Source: Sapria himalayana (Eukaryota > Streptophyta > Magnoliopsida > Malpighiales > Rafflesiaceae). Taken from it: a stretch of 64,000 nucleotides of DNA. The stretch spans positions 1-64,000 of the forward strand of contig JAREIK010017140.1 in the NCBI GenBank assembly GCA_029783825.1. The letters run 5' to 3'. Of the stretch, positions 34,919 to 48,200 are shown piece by piece. Every line of letters starts with the position of its first letter. Position 1 is the first letter of the stretch. Both the position numbers and the translations under genes were made by a program. The notes under the pieces are model-generated. The model did no database searches. It had not been told where the DNA came from and saw only the letters and a list, made by a program, of their open reading frames with translations.

Positions 34919-36191
34919 ATTTTTATACATTAGAATTAAAAATAAAAATGATTAAGAGCTAAATAAGTAGGGGGTGAGACATGCTTTAAAAGGTTTTATA
35001 GTATATGTATATTACTAATTTGCTTGTTTGGAAGCCTCTAAAAAATGCAGGTGAAGGTCAGAGCACAAATTCAGAGTATTTCTAATCCTGATGGGAGAAT
35101 ACTTTGCTAAAGACTTTAAAGACACGATATATATGGCAATCAAATAGCAAAATGGGAAAAATGGCTGGAAAGGCACTTAAAATGCAATGATATAACTGTG
35201 TTAATACTTTTTAGCTTATTTAGGTGGAAGGCCAAGCAGAAAAGGTAGGAGGTGGTAAGAGGGAAAAGTAGAAGCAAAAGGGAGAGAATAGAAGTGCAAG
35301 TTTTAGTAAGGAAGAAGCAGGGAAGGCACTAAAAATGCGAACAATGTTTTGGTTTTTGTTTTTTGTTTGTGGTCATGAGTCTGTAACTTTATGTCCTGGA
35401 CAGGGGTTAGAGGAGAAGTGGGTAGCTTAAAAATATACATGTAGGAGGTATTTGTCTTTTTTGCAGGACAGACAAATAGACAGAGAAAGAGTAACAAGCT
35501 AAAAGATTAGAGAGGCAACAACAGAGTGTTAATGTCTGTTGGTTGTGTTTGTGTGTGCATTGTCTAGTATGTGGCTGTTGGTTGTATTTGTTTATGTAAT
35601 GCTTGTTATGTTTCATGCAGGTGTAAGTTGAGTATATGATTTATGTGTTGTTAAGTGTTAGTTATGGGTCTGTTAAATGTCTATTAAGCCTGCTATGTTA
35701 AGGGGCTGAGTTGGTGTTATGTTAAGTGTCTGTTAAGCTTGGTAATGTGATGTGGGGGATGGGTTTGTTATAAGTCTGATGTTGTCATGTAAGTGTATGT
35801 AATGCAGGGTATGCTGTAAGCTTGCGATGCGGGTCTATAAATGTCACTGGTAGTTGGGGGTCAGGAAAGCTACAAGGGGTCGAGGTGGACAGGTAACAAG
35901 GCCACATGGTAAATGCTACTAAAGAACATAGAAGCTATGCAGGAGTTTATGTAGGCAGACTAGCAAGGATATGTTAAATAGGAAGGGCGAGAAGATTCAT
36001 CATCAGAACCATAGGAATAAGCTTCCTAATTTGAGCAGTAAGAGCAAAAATGTAACTAAAAGCCATGGAAGAAAAAGATCCAAGACTATAATTTAAAAAG
36101 TTACTAATAAAGCACAGGGCAAGTCAGCTGTGCTTGTGTATCTATGTCTTTATTATTATAGAATTAGGACTTGAAAAAGATGTAAGAGGGT
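34919..36191 (+). other. LINE copy 3: 3' untranslated region
   Basis: About 1.27 kb non-coding. It is relatively G/T-rich at 35330-35880, with loose repeats of TGTTAAGTGTCTGTTAAGC near 35640-35760. No protein is supported. It stops short of the family's terminal box, and copy 4 begins. Confidence 0.6.
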
Positions 36192-36195
36192 ATGC

Positions 36196-36873
36196 GAACA
36201 GTGGAATATATTGTGGCTTCCCATGAGATTATTCAAATGGTCACCCAAATTTACACCAAGAAAGGAATCTTTCAAGCCCTGATATGGTTTATGTTTCCAC
36301 AACTTCCATTTCACCTATTTAGTAAGCATGCTTTATACTCTATTGCATGGTGTGTGGTTATGCCTTGGTTAATGGATAAAGTTATGGCCTGTATGACCAG
36401 GCCGAGCATGGCAAGGTTCTGTATTGAAATAGATTCATGTTCTTCTCTTCCTCAAAGGGTATGGGTGGTCAGTGATCACATACATGGCTTCTGGCAGACA
36501 TAGTTCTAGAATACATGCCTTAATATTGCTCAAATTGCAAAAAAATGGTGCATATGGAACTGGAATGTATTGCAAATTAAAGGGGAAGGTCATTCAAAAT
36601 AGAAAAGAGGGAGAGGAAGAAGGTTTGGCTGAAAAAGGCTCATTTGGAGGGGAGTTCGAACGGGGAAAGGGCAGAGACAGAGGGAGAAAAGGCCGAGGAG
36701 GGGTAGAAGATGGGGGAGAAGACATGGAAAATTCAGTAAGTACTAGGGGGAGGGGCAGTCAAAAGGGGATAGAAGGTGAGGAGATGAAGGGGGGGAAAGA
36801 GGAAGAGCTAGATAGGGACAAACAAGTAGGAAAAAATAAAAGACTAGAGATTAAAAAATGGTTAGAGGAATGA
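36196..36873 (+). pseudogene. LINE copy 4: DUF4283 end, zinc knuckle and RGG-like linker
   Basis: ALIWFMFPQLPFHLFSKHAL, then VVMPWLMDKVMACMTRPSMA and RVWVVSDHIHGFWQT (to 36503) are the second half of DUF4283. The zinc knuckle reads YCSNCKKMVHMELEC (about 36525-36570): the usual GH is VH, but the four ligands remain. A clean frame then runs to 36873 as a Gly/Glu/Arg/Lys-rich linker with RGRKGRGG and RGRGS motifs, ending KRLEIKKWLEE. RG-rich stretches often bind RNA; that is a family-level inference. A frameshift separates 36270 from the first part, and a stop follows FWQT. Confidence 0.8.
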
Positions 36874-37279
36874 ACTAGAGCAACCAAAAGCTAGGGATAG
36901 AGTGGAAGGGGTTTGGGGCAAAAGAGAAGAGAGAGGTATGGAGAAGGGCATTTGAGTTGGAAACAGAAATTGCAAACTTTAATGGGGAAGAGGATGACCT
37001 CTTATCGGAAGTAGAAACTGAGACCCAAAGCTGGCCTATCACTAGCATGCATAAGGAGATGCAGATTTCAGAATCTACACTGGCTCATGATGATCCAAGG
37101 CTATGCAAATAGAATGAGGATGAATGGATCCCAAATAACAGAGAGGGTATAATAGCCACAACCTGAATAGCCACAACCTAGTGCAAATAAATCTTCAAGA
37201 AATAGAAAAAAATACTTAAACATGAATTATGAAACAAGATGTATAACTAGAGCCTAAGCTATACCTAGTAATGTATAAT

Positions 37280-38035
37280 GGTTTATATTGGAACATGAGA
37301 GGAGCAGGAAACTCCCCATCAATAAATAGAATTTAAAAATTAATTAAAATTCATAATATTAGAGTAGTGATAATAGCTGAACCCATGGTTAATATGGACT
37401 CACTAAAGGAGTATAAAGAGAAAATGAGTTTAGATAAGACATTTTCCAACAATAACGACAAGGTATGGCTGTTATGGAAAAATATAATTGATATTGAAAT
37501 AATTGCAGAGACGGAGCAGATAATTAGCTTTAAACTAGGGAAAGAGTCAGAACCTATTATTTCGGTGGTTTATGCCAGCAATTTCAAGGATAAATGGAAA
37601 AAATTGTGGGGTGAGATGAAAGAGATAGCCACGAGAAAATCTCCTCGGATTATAGGAGGGGACTTTAATGTGGTAAGGAGCGTCAAAGAGAAAAAAGGAG
37701 GAAGACCTCCTGACCCGATAGCCATAGCCCAATTTAATGAGGTAATAGAAAACACAAATTTATAGAGGCCAATTATTTGGATCCTATTTTCACATGGTGT
37801 AATAACTAGAGGAATAGAAGAGTGATTTGGTATAGACTAAATCGTATCCTATATAATACCAAATGGATAGATTACTATGGAGGGGTGATCGTGAAGCATT
37901 TAAGTATAACATGCTCAGATCACAGTCGGCTCCTCTTGAAATTTAAAAGTAGAGATAGGAAAAATAAGACCTTTAAATATTAGAACATGTGGGGAATGCA
38001 TAACGACTTTGAAAAGATAGTAAGGGACTCATGGA
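37280..38035 (+). pseudogene. LINE copy 4: APE-type endonuclease, nearly intact
   Basis: Starts GLYWNMRGAGNSPS at 37280. The frame then gives VVIIAEPMVNMDSL (catalytic Glu), VWLLWKNIIDIEIIAE, PIISVVYASNFKDKWKKLW, and PRIIGGDFNVVRSVKEKKGG (GGDFN intact), and stops at 37763-37765. A one-base shift restores IEANYLDPIFTWCNN, WYRLNRILYNTKWIDYYGG and HLSITCSDHSRLLLKF (about 37897-37940), with the final SDH motif intact. All catalytic residues I can place are present; a frameshift, a stop after CNN and one in NRI*KLI inactivate it. Confidence 0.87.
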
Positions 38036-39735
38036 AAATACCGACAACCGAGAATCTCATTTAGATTCTAGCTTTAAACTATGTAGATTAAGACTAGCAC
38101 TTAGTCTATGGAATAAAGAGAGGTTCGAGAATATAAATAAGAATATCCAAGATGCTGAACTAAAAGTCATCTTAATAGAAATAGAATATAAGAATAGGCA
38201 AGTTGCATCCTATAGAATTAAAATGAGCAAAGCAAAAGAGGAATACAAATTAATGTTACATATGGAGGAAGTAATTGGAAACAAAGTGCTATAAATAATG
38301 TGGTTAAAGGAAGGAGATAGAAATACTAAGTTTTTTAATGTAGTCGCAAAAATAAAAGTGCAAAAACAAGAAATAAAAGGCATTAAAAAAGATTTATGGT
38401 AAATGGGTAGAAGAGGAGGGGGATATTAAAAAAGTTATGGAAGACTATTTTAAAAGTCACCTTTGTGGCTATAGACATCAGAGAAATGATATCTTAATTC
38501 AGCTCATTGAAAAAAGAGTATCAAGAGATGATAATAAAGCCTTGGAAAAGATTCTTAGAGAGGACGAGGTCAGGGCAGTAGTTTTTAGTAGAAATAAAGA
38601 TAGTGCAACAGGACCTGACGGGTGGAACAATGGATTTTATCAACATGCCTAGAATATAATAAAAGAAGACTTGTCGGTCCCCATTACCTGGATCTTCACT
38701 AGAGTAGAAATTACAAAAGCATTGGCTAATTTATATATAGTCCTGATTCCCAAGAAGGATAATCTGCAAAAAAGTGAGGCTTATAGACCTATAAATCTAT
38801 GCAATTTAGTCTATAAAATTCTTGAAAAAGTTTTTTATAATTGGCTAAATAGGATAATTCTCTCCTTTATATTAGCTGAACAAGTAGGATTTGTCAAAAA
38901 TAGATTAATGATGGAAAATATTAATTTAACTTCAGAATTGATGAAGGAAATAGGTTCTAAAGTTAGGGGACCTAATGTGATTATGAAGCTAGATCTGTCT
39001 AAAGCATTTGACAGAGTAGAATGGGACATCCTATGCTATATATTGAGGAAAATGGGAATTTTGGAGTTTTGGATAGACCTAACGTATAGATGAATCTCCA
39101 GTGTATGTGTTAAAATCTAGGTTTACGGGGAGGCAAATGGAGAATTCAAGCCAGTCACAGGGCTTAGACAGGGGGATCCATTATCCCCACCTTTGTTCAA
39201 TATATATATAGAAATACTAATAATAAATCTAAAGGAGAAAATGAAGGAGGGCAAGATCCTTAGCTTTAAAAACCTAGACAAACCCCCAATGTGAGCTGCT
39301 TGGCATACGCAGATGATGTAATTGTGTTTACAAATGTTGGGAGCACATCACTAAGAAATATGATGAATCTTTTGATACACTGGAGGAAGAAATGGGTCAA
39401 CAGCTAAATAATGACAAATGTCATTTTGTGATTAAGAAAAAAGCACCTGTATTGACAGCTAAAAGAATTAAAAGAATCACAGGCTTTGAAAAAAAAATGG
39501 CATTAATGTACTTGGGGTGCCCAATCTATGAAGGAAGATTGAAGAAAAAATACCTAGCTTTTCTGATGAATAAACTAAGAAGTAAAATAGCAAGATGCAA
39601 AGAGAATATGCTAAGTATGGCAGGGCGAATTACATTAATCTAACACATTTTACAAGGCTCTAAAGCACATATTCTAATGACTTTACCACCTCCAAAGAAG
39701 GTTTTGAGCAACTTAGAGAAAGAGATGGCTAATTT
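38036..39735 (+). pseudogene. LINE copy 4: reverse transcriptase, all core motifs present
   Basis: Fingers: LCRLRLALSLWNKERFENIN (38077), MEDYFKSHLCG (38437), then SATGPDGWNNGFYQ (38601). Palm: YRPINLCNLVYKILEKVF, EQVGFVKNRLMMENINLTSE, motif A MKLDLSKAFDRVEWDILCYI (38985), GLRQGDPLSPPLFNIYIEIL (39160), and motif C SCLAYADDVIVFTN (39298). Thumb: YLGCPIYEGRLKKKYLAFLM (39511) and IARCKENMLSMAGRITLI (39586). Lesions are stops after NLTYR (39092) and at KI*VYG, a frameshift before SCLAYADD, and one after GW...QHA. RT would copy LINE RNA at the nicked target. Confidence 0.88.
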
Positions 39736-40186
39736 CTTATGGGAAAAAGATTAGGAAAAGACATGTTACAATGGAAAAAATGGGAAGATATATGTTGTCC
39801 AAAGGAGGAGGCAGGCCTATGCTTAAACAAGCTAAATGATATGGCTAAAGCCTAGGCTTGCAAGAATTGGTGGAGGCTTATACAAAATGATAGTCTGTGG
39901 GCAAGATACATGAAAGCTAGATATGGAATAGGAAATAAAGCATTCAAGAATTCCAAAAAAGCATCTAAAAGTTGGAAAATGATGTTTAAACAAAAAAAAA
40001 ATAGTAGAAAACAATGAACTCTTAATCAATAATGAATGGAGATGGATTTTGAATTCACAGGGGAGGTTCACACTTATAAGTGCAAAATTAATAGTAAGAA
40101 AAGAAAAACTTCCCCAATAAATCTTTAATGGAGCATGGGTGAAAGAGATTTTATAAAAAATTAAAGTATTTATGTGAAAGCTTCTA

Positions 40187-41230
40187 TTGAATGACATTCT
40201 AGTTGATATTAATATTCAGAGGAAAGGGGTTAAAATAGCTTCTAGGTGTGAATGTTGTTTCGCTAGTACAAAAAGCATAACCCACTTGTTCTCAACAAGG
40301 AAGATAGTGGTGGAAGTCTGGAGCTATCTAGGAAAAGACACACAAATAAGCAATAAGAAAAGTGTCTCAAGGATAGATTAATGAGATGGAGGTTAAGACT
40401 CACAAAGAACAAAATATGTAACTGGCTAAGAAATTATATCCCACATATTACAGTCTGGTGTTTATGGAAAGTTAGAAATAAAAGTAGGTTTGAGGGTATT
40501 AAAATGAATGTTAATTATATAATTGAAGAAATTAAAAAAGAATGCGCGTGGATATCAGCAGGGATCCCTTTAAGATTCAAAAGTACTAAAATGGAAGATG
40601 AAAAAAAAACATGGGGCCTTCATGCATTTATGGCAAAAATACCTGAGATAAAGATGGTCTACTGGAATAAGCCTCCATGGGGAAGGACTACTCTAAACAT
40701 GAATGAGAGCTTTAATAGGGATATAGGTAAGGTAGGGGGAGGAGGCGTGATAAGGAATGAGCAAGAAAGTGTATTAAAAGCATTTACAATGAGGGAAAAA
40801 GCATCTTCAGCTTTGCATACGAAAATATTAGCCTGGCTCAAGGGCCTTCAAATTTGTAAAGATTAATCATTTACAAATATTCGAGCACAGGTGGACTCCA
40901 GTCTACTGGTGAATCTAGCTACAACTAAAATAGAGATGTGGCATATGATGAGTATATAGGTTTAATTAATGGCCTTCTAAAAGAGTTAAAAGAAGAATAG
41001 GGTATATGTTCAGGGAGGCAAATGCTCTCGCAAACAAATTAGCAGAGGAATGCATGAAGAAGTGTTTACAAGAATTTGATGGAGAGAATATTCCAGATAA
41101 ATACAAAGGTATAATTACATTAGATATAATAGAATTTTTTATATTAGAATTCAAAAACATTAGGTGGCTAGAAAAAGTTCTAAAATTTAAAGGTCTCCCT
41201 GGACCTGTGGAGAGATTGCAGAAAATGTAA
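40187..41230 (+). pseudogene. LINE copy 4: zf-RVT and RNase H with degraded active site
   Basis: zf-RVT: ASRCECCFASTKSITHLFST near 40228, intact Cys/His pattern. After a stop at 40379 comes WLRNYIPHITVWCLWKVRNK. RNase H: LNMNESFNRDIGKVGGGGVI near 40690, where the first catalytic Asp is Asn. AEIL is TKIL, so Glu is Lys. QVDSSLLV keeps its Asp (about 40885). ADKLA is ANKLA (about 41025), so the last Asp is lost. It ends LPGPVERLQKM at 41230, slightly past the usual end. The link 39735-40187 is decayed. Confidence 0.83.
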
Positions 41231-42255
41231 CCAGCATAGGCTAGGGGTTTAAAAATTTTATACTTATTGTTTTGCTTATTAGTTTTAACAAAAATCTTAA
41301 ACATTGGCTACGAATGAGGAGCAAGAAAAGTAGCAGAAGGCAAGGTATGATTTAAAAGGATGACTTAATATATTCTAAAAGTATATAAATTTGTTGGTGG
41401 CAGGGTTTTGTTATACAGAAAAAAATATAAAGATATTTAGAAGAAAACATGATTCTACTAGCTCTTTTACTTGGTTGATTTGCTTTTACAATTATATTAA
41501 AGCAGATGGCCTAGATCTCTTCTATGTAGAAGAATATTTTACACCCAAATTTTTTATAGATGTTTAAAATTGCACTATATCTCTGCTTGCATGGTTTTGG
41601 TGGTTTAGTTCCACAAGTTATTTGAACTGATAAAAGTTAGGACAAAGATTCTTCAGACCAGTGCTAAAGAAGATAATATTAATACTAGGCTGCCTGCTCT
41701 ACTATGAGAAAAGGATCTTGTATTCAGCAAGAGGCTAGGTAAAGCCGGGCAATGCCTGTATTGCTATCTATTTTATGTCTTTTTGGCATTTGTATGTTTG
41801 ATGGAATGCAGGGTCTGCAGCTGACAAAGGCTATAAGAAACAATGACATAAGATAGACAACAAGTAAATGATAAGGGTACACTAAGCTAAGTTAGAACTG
41901 GAAAAGAGGGTAGAAAGGCTACCAAAACCTAGAGCAGAAGTAGCTAGGCTGTCAGAAAAGAAACATTGCTCTGTGAAAGTAGGCAAGCACACATGTAGAT
42001 ATAACTGACAGACAGAAAAAGTGTAAAGCTTTTACAGCAACCTAAACTTCATGGAAACTTGATCGGAGAGAAATTCAAAGCTGGACCTCCATTTTTTAAT
42101 CTTTAAATAGAACTAGTCTACAATGTTTTAATTGTTTTAAATGTTTTATTTTGTTAAGGATGTAAAAGGGGAAAAAGGTAGTAATTTAGATTGTAACAAT
42201 GGTATTACTCCGCCAAACGAAAGGGATTTTTATAAATAATAAAACAAACCTTAAA
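41231..42255 (+). other. LINE copy 4: 3' untranslated region
   Basis: Non-coding, about 1 kb. Part of it (41730-42000) is shared with LINE copy 6 (TTTGTATGTTTGATGGAATG against TTTGTATGTTTGCTAGAATG). The family terminus lies at 42160-42258: GGATGTAAAAGGGG, GTAACAATGGTATTACTCCG, CCAAACGAAAGGG, ATAAATAATAAAACAAACC and an A-run. Confidence 0.75.
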
Positions 42256-45200
42256 AAAAGAAGAATGAGAGGAATAATAATAATAAGAAAAATAAGAAGA
42301 ATAAGAAAATAAGATGAATAAGAAGATAAGTAGAATAAGAAGAAAAGAAGAAAAAGAAAATAAGAGAATAAGAAGAATAAGTAGATTAAGTAGAATAAGA
42401 AGAATAAAAAAATAAGAAGAATAAAAAGAATAAGAAGAATAAGAAGAATATGAAGAATAAGAAGAATAAGAAAAATAAGAACATTAATATGAATAAGAAG
42501 AATAAGTACAATAATAAGAATAAGTAGAATAAAAAGAATAAGAAGAATAAGAATAATAAGAAGAATATGAAGAATAAGAAGAATAAGCAGAATTAGAAGA
42601 ATTAGAAGTCGTAGAAGAATAAGAAAAATAAAAGAATTAGAAGAATAAGAAAAATAATAAAGATAATAAGAAAAAGAAAAATAATTAGAATAGGTAGAAA
42701 TAGAAGAATTAGAAGACTTAGAAGAATAAGGATAATAATAAGATTAAGAAGAATAAAAAAAAATAAGAAAAATAAAAAGAATAAGAAAAATAAAAAGAAT
42801 AATAAGATTATTAAGAATAAGAATAATAAGATGAATAAAAAGATTAAGAAGAAAAAAATAATCATAAAAATAAAAAAAATTACAAGAATAAGAATACAAA
42901 GAAGAATAAAAAGAATAAGAAAAATATTAAAATAAACAAGAATAAGAAAAATAAGAAAAATAAGAAGAATGAGAAAAATAAGAAGAATAAAAAGAATAAT
43001 AAGAAAATAAAGAATAAGCAAAATAATAAGAATAAGAAGAATTAGAAGAATAAGCATAATAAGAAGAATTAGAAGACTTAGAAGAATATTAAGAAAAATA
43101 AAAATACGAAGAATAATAAAAATTAGAAGAATAAGTAGAATAATAAGAATTAGATAAATAAGAAGAATAAGAAAAATACGAAAAATAAGAAGAATAAGAA
43201 AAATATGAAAAATAAGAAAATAAGAACAATAATAAGAATAAGAAGAATAAAAAGAATAAAAAGAATAAAAGAATAAGAAGAATATTAAGAATAAGAAGAA
43301 TAATAATAATAATAAGCAGAATAAGAAGAAAAATAAGAATAAGAAGAATAAGAAGAATTAGAGAAGAATAAGAAGAATAAGAAGAATTAGAGAAGAATAA
43401 GAAGAATAAGAAGAATAATAAGAATATGAAGAATAAGAAGAATAAGAAGGATAAGAAAAATAGTAAAATAAGAAAAATAAGAACAATAAGAAGAATCAGA
43501 AAAAAAAGAAGACTTAGAAGAATATGAAGAAAAAGAAAAATAAGAAGAATAATAAGAATTAGAAGAATAAGTAGAATAATAAGAATTAGAAGAATAAGAA
43601 GAATAAGAAAAATACGAAAAATAGAAGAATAAGAAAAATATGAAAAATAAGAAAATAAGAACAATAATAAGAATAAGAAGAATAAAAAGAATAAAAAAAT
43701 AAAAAGAATAAAAGAATAAGAAGAATATGAATAATAAGAAGAATAAGAAAAATAAGAAGAAAAAAAAGATTAAGAAGAAAAAGAAGAATAAAAAAAGCAC
43801 AATAATAAAATAAGAAGTAAAAAAAATAAGAAGAAATAGAAGAAAAATATAATTAGAAAAATTTGAATTCTTATAAGAAAAAAAATAAAAAAAAAATTAG
43901 AATAGCAGAATAATAAAAATTAGAAGAATATGAAGATTAAGAATAATAATAATATTAAGAAGAATTAGAAGAATAAGAAGAATTTATAAAAAATAAAAAA
44001 AAAGAAGAATAAGAAAAATAAAAAGGTTAAGAATAATAGGATTAATAAGAAGAATATTAAGAAAAAGAAGTATAAGAAGAATAAAAAGAATAAGAATTAT
44101 AAGAAGAATAAGAAGAATTAAAAAGAATAATAAGAATAAGAAAATATGAAGAATTAGAACAAAAAAAATAATAAGATGATAAGAAGAATAAGAACAAAAA
44201 AAAATAAGAAGAATAATAAGATTACAAGAATAAAAAGGAAAAAAAATAACAACAATTAGAATAATAAGAATAATAATAATATTTAAAGAATAAAAGATTA
44301 TGAAGAATAAGAACAATAAAAGAATTAAGTATAATAAGTAGAATTAGAAGACTTAGAATAATAATAAGAATAAGAAGATTAAGAAGAATAAGAAGAATAA
44401 TAATATAAGAAGAATAAAAAAATACGAAGAATAAGAAGAAAAAGACGAATAAGAAAAATAAGAAAAATAAGAAGAATAAGAAGAATAATAAGAATAATAA
44501 GAATAAGAAGAATAAAAAGAATATGAATAATAAGAAGATTAAGAAAAATAAGAAGAATAAGAAGATTAAGAAGAATAATAAGAAAAATAACAATGAGCAG
44601 AATAATAAGATTAAAAAGAATTAGAAGAATAAGTAGGATAAAAAGAATTAGAAGACTTAGAAGAATATGAAGAATACTAAAAATAAGAATAATAATAAGA
44701 ATAAGAAAAAAGTAGAATAATAAGAATTAGAAGACTTAGAAGAATAAAAAGATAAAGAAGAATAAGAAAAATATGAAAAATAAGAATGAGAAGAATATGA
44801 AAAATAAGAAGGATAAGAAGAATACGAAAAATAAGAAAATAAGAACAATAATAAGAATAAGAAGAATAAAAAGAATAAATAGAATAGAAGAATAAAATAA
44901 AAAGAAGAATAAGAAGAATATTAAGAATAAGAAGAAGAATACTAAGCAGGATAAGAAGAAAAATAAGAATAAGAAGAATAGGAAGAATTAGAGAAGAATA
45001 ATAAGAATAAGAAGAATAAAAAAATATGAAGAATAAGAAGAATAAGAAGGATAAGAAAAATAGAAAAATAAGAAAAATAAGAACATTAAGAAGAATTAGA
45101 AGAATAAGATGAATAAGAAGAATCAGAAAAAAAAAGAATGAGAAAAATAATAAGAATAATTAGAATAATAATAAAAATAGAAAAAGAAGAATAAAAAAAA

Positions 45201-48200
45201 AAGAAGAATAAAAAGAAAAAGAAGAATAAAAAGAAAAAGAAGAATAAAAAGAATAAGAAGAATACGAAGAATAAGAATACTAAGAAGAATATGAAGAATA
45301 AAAGATTAAGAAGAATAAGAAGAATAAGAAGAATAAGAAAATAATAAAATAAGAATAATAGTAAGATAAGAGAATAAGAAGAATAAGAAGAATTAAGAAG
45401 AATAAGAAGAATTAAGAAGAATAAGAAGAATTAGAAGAATAAGAAATTAATTAAGAAGAAAAAAAATAAGAATAATAAGTAGAATAATAAGAATAAGAAT
45501 AATAAGAAAATAAAAATTTAAAGAATAATGTGAATTAGAAGAATTAAATTCATAGAAGAATAAGAAAATTAAAAAGACTTATAAGAATCAGAATGATAAT
45601 AAAAATAAAAAAAATAATTAGAATATGCAGAAAAAGAAGAATTAGAAGACTTAGAAGAATAAGAATAATAGTAAGATCAATAAGAATAAGAAAAAAATAA
45701 TAATAATAAAAAGAAGAATATGAAGAATAAAAAGAATATTAAGAATAAGAATAATAAGAATATAAGAGAATAAAAAGAATAAAAAAAATAAGAATAAATA
45801 GAAAAATAATGAGATAAAAATATAAAGAAGAATAATATGAATAAGTAGAATAATGAGAATAAAAGAATAAGAAGAATAAAAAGAATAAAAAGAATAATAA
45901 AATAAAGAAGAATAAAAATATAAGAAGAATAAGAAGGATAAGAAGAATAAGAAGAATAAGAAAAATAAGAAGATTAAGAATAATAAGAAGAATAAACAAA
46001 ATAAGAAGAATAAGAAGAATAAAAAAATATGAAGAATAAGAAGAATAATAAAAATCAAAAGAATAAAAAGAATAGGAAGAATAAGAAGATTAAGAAAATA
46101 AGAAGAAAAATAACAATAAGCAGAATAATAAGAATTAGAAGAATTAGAAGAATATGTAGAATATGAGAATTATAAGACTTAAAAGAATATGAAGATTAAG
46201 ATAAATAAAAAAAATTATAAAAATTACAAGAATAAGTTGAATAATAAGAATTAGAAGAATTAAAAGAATAAGAACAATAAGACCATAATTGTATAAAAAG
46301 AATAACAATAAAAAGAATAAGAAGAATAAGTAGAATAACTATAAAAATAAGAAAAAGAAGAATGAAAAGAATAAGAAGAATAAGAAGAATAAGATGAATA
46401 AGAATAATAAGAAGAATAAGAATAATAAAAACATAAGAAGAATAAGAATAAGAAGAATAAGAATAATAATAATAAGAATAAGAAGAATAAAAAGAATAAA
46501 AAGAATAAGAAGAATAGAAGAATAAAAAAATAAGAAGAATAAAAAAATAAGAATAATAAGAAAATAAGAAGAATAAGAAAATAAGAAGAATAAAAAGAAT
46601 ATGAAGAATAAGAAGAATAAGAAAAATAAGAAAATTAAGTAAGAAAAAAAGAAAAAAAGAAGAATAAGTAGAATAATAATAATAATAAGAATTACAAGAA
46701 TTAGAATTCTTAAAAGAATACAAAAAATAAAAATACTTGAAGAATAAATAATAATGATTATAAAAAAATAAAAAAATAATTAGAATATGTAGAAAAGAAC
46801 AATTAGAAACTTAGAAGAATAACAATAATAATAAGATCAAAAAGAATAAGAAGAGTAATAATAATAATATGAAAAGAAGAATTAAAAGAATGGGAAGAAT
46901 AAGAAGAATAATAAGAATAAGAATAATATGAAGAATAAGAAGAATAAAAAAATAAGAATAATTAGAAAAATAAGAAGAATAAAAAAATAAGAAAAAAGAA
47001 AAAGGTAAAATAAGTAGAATAATAAGAATAAGAAGAATATGATGAATAATAAAATAAAAAAGAATAAAAAGAATAAAAAGAATAAAAATAATAAGAAGAA
47101 TAAGAAAAATAAGCTGAATAAAAATAATAATGAGAATAAGAAGAATAAGAAGATTAAGATAAATAAGAATAAAAATAAGAATAAGCAGAAAAATAAGAAT
47201 AAGACAAATTAGAAGAATAAGCAGAATAAGAATAATAAGAAGACTTAGAAGAATATGAAGATAATGAAAGATTTGAAAATTATAAAAATTATAAGAATAA
47301 GAAAAAAAAAGAATGATAATAAAATCTATAGAATAAGAAGAATAAAAAAAATAATTAGAAAAATAAGAATAAGAAGATTAGGAAGAATAATAAGATTATT
47401 AATACAAGAATCATAAAAGAATAAGAAGAATAAGAAGAATAAAAAAATAAGATTAATAAGAAAAATAAGAAGAATAAAAAGAATACTAATAAAAAGAAGA
47501 ATAATAAGAATAAGTAGAATAATAAGAATAAGAAGAATAATAAATAAAAAGAATAAGAATATAAAAAATAAGAAGAATAAGAAGAATATGAAGAATATGA
47601 AGAATAAAAAGATAAAGAAGAATTATAAGAATAAGAAGAATAAGAAGAATAAGAAGAATAAGAATAATAAGAATAATAAGAATAAGAAGTAAAATAAGAA
47701 TAAGCAGAATAAAAAGAATAAGAAGAATTAGAATAATAAGCACAATAAGAAGAATTAGAAGACTTAGATCAATAAAGATTCAGAAAAATAAGAAAAATTA
47801 TAAAAATTAAAAGAATAAATAGAATAAATAATTAGAAGAATAAGAAGAATAAGAACAGTCAAAAGTATTAGATTAATAAGATGAATAAGAAAATCTGAAA
47901 AATAAGAAGAATAACAAGAATAAAAATAAAAAAATAATAATTTATAGAATAATAAGAAAAAGAACATAAATAAAAAGAATATGAAGAATAAGAATAATAA
48001 GAAAAATAAGAAGAATATGAAGAATAAAAAGAAAAAAAAATAAGAAGTATATGAAAAAGAAGAATAATAAGAATAAGAATAATAAGAGGAATAAGAATAA
48101 TAAGAACTATGAGAATAATAAGAAGAATAATAAAATAAGAATAATAAGAACAATAAGAAGAATAAGAAAATTAATTAAGAAAAAAAGAAAAATTAGAAGA

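Larger units (their letters stand above)
29191..36191 (+). mobile_element. LINE copy 3, 5'-complete by eye, 3' end replaced by copy 4
   Basis: About 7 kb with the full domain order: DUF4283 and zinc knuckle (29600-29983), purine-rich linker (to about 30520), endonuclease (30785-31460), RT (32090-33270), zf-RVT (33750) and RNase H (34190-34917), then a 3' untranslated region. It starts directly out of microsatellite block 3, like copies 1 and 5. It ends at GGACTTGAAAAAGATGTAAGAGGG (36167-36190), which resembles only the beginning of the family's ~95-bp terminus. Copy 4 follows without A-run or microsatellite. Confidence 0.88.
36192..42255 (+). mobile_element. LINE copy 4, 5'-truncated, 3'-complete, best preserved
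   Basis: Begins inside DUF4283 (WNILWLPMRLFKWSPKF at 36202-36250) directly against the truncated 3' end of copy 3, then runs through zinc knuckle, linker, endonuclease, RT, zf-RVT and RNase H to 41230. The 3' region ends in the family terminus at 42160-42258, followed by block 4. It has fewer stops than any other copy, so it is probably among the youngest, though still inactive. Confidence 0.9.

Noticed and set aside
37280..41230. LINE copy 4 as an intact, active element
   Set aside because: Several stops and frameshifts in the endonuclease and RT, three of four RNase H catalytic residues changed, and a truncated 5' end.
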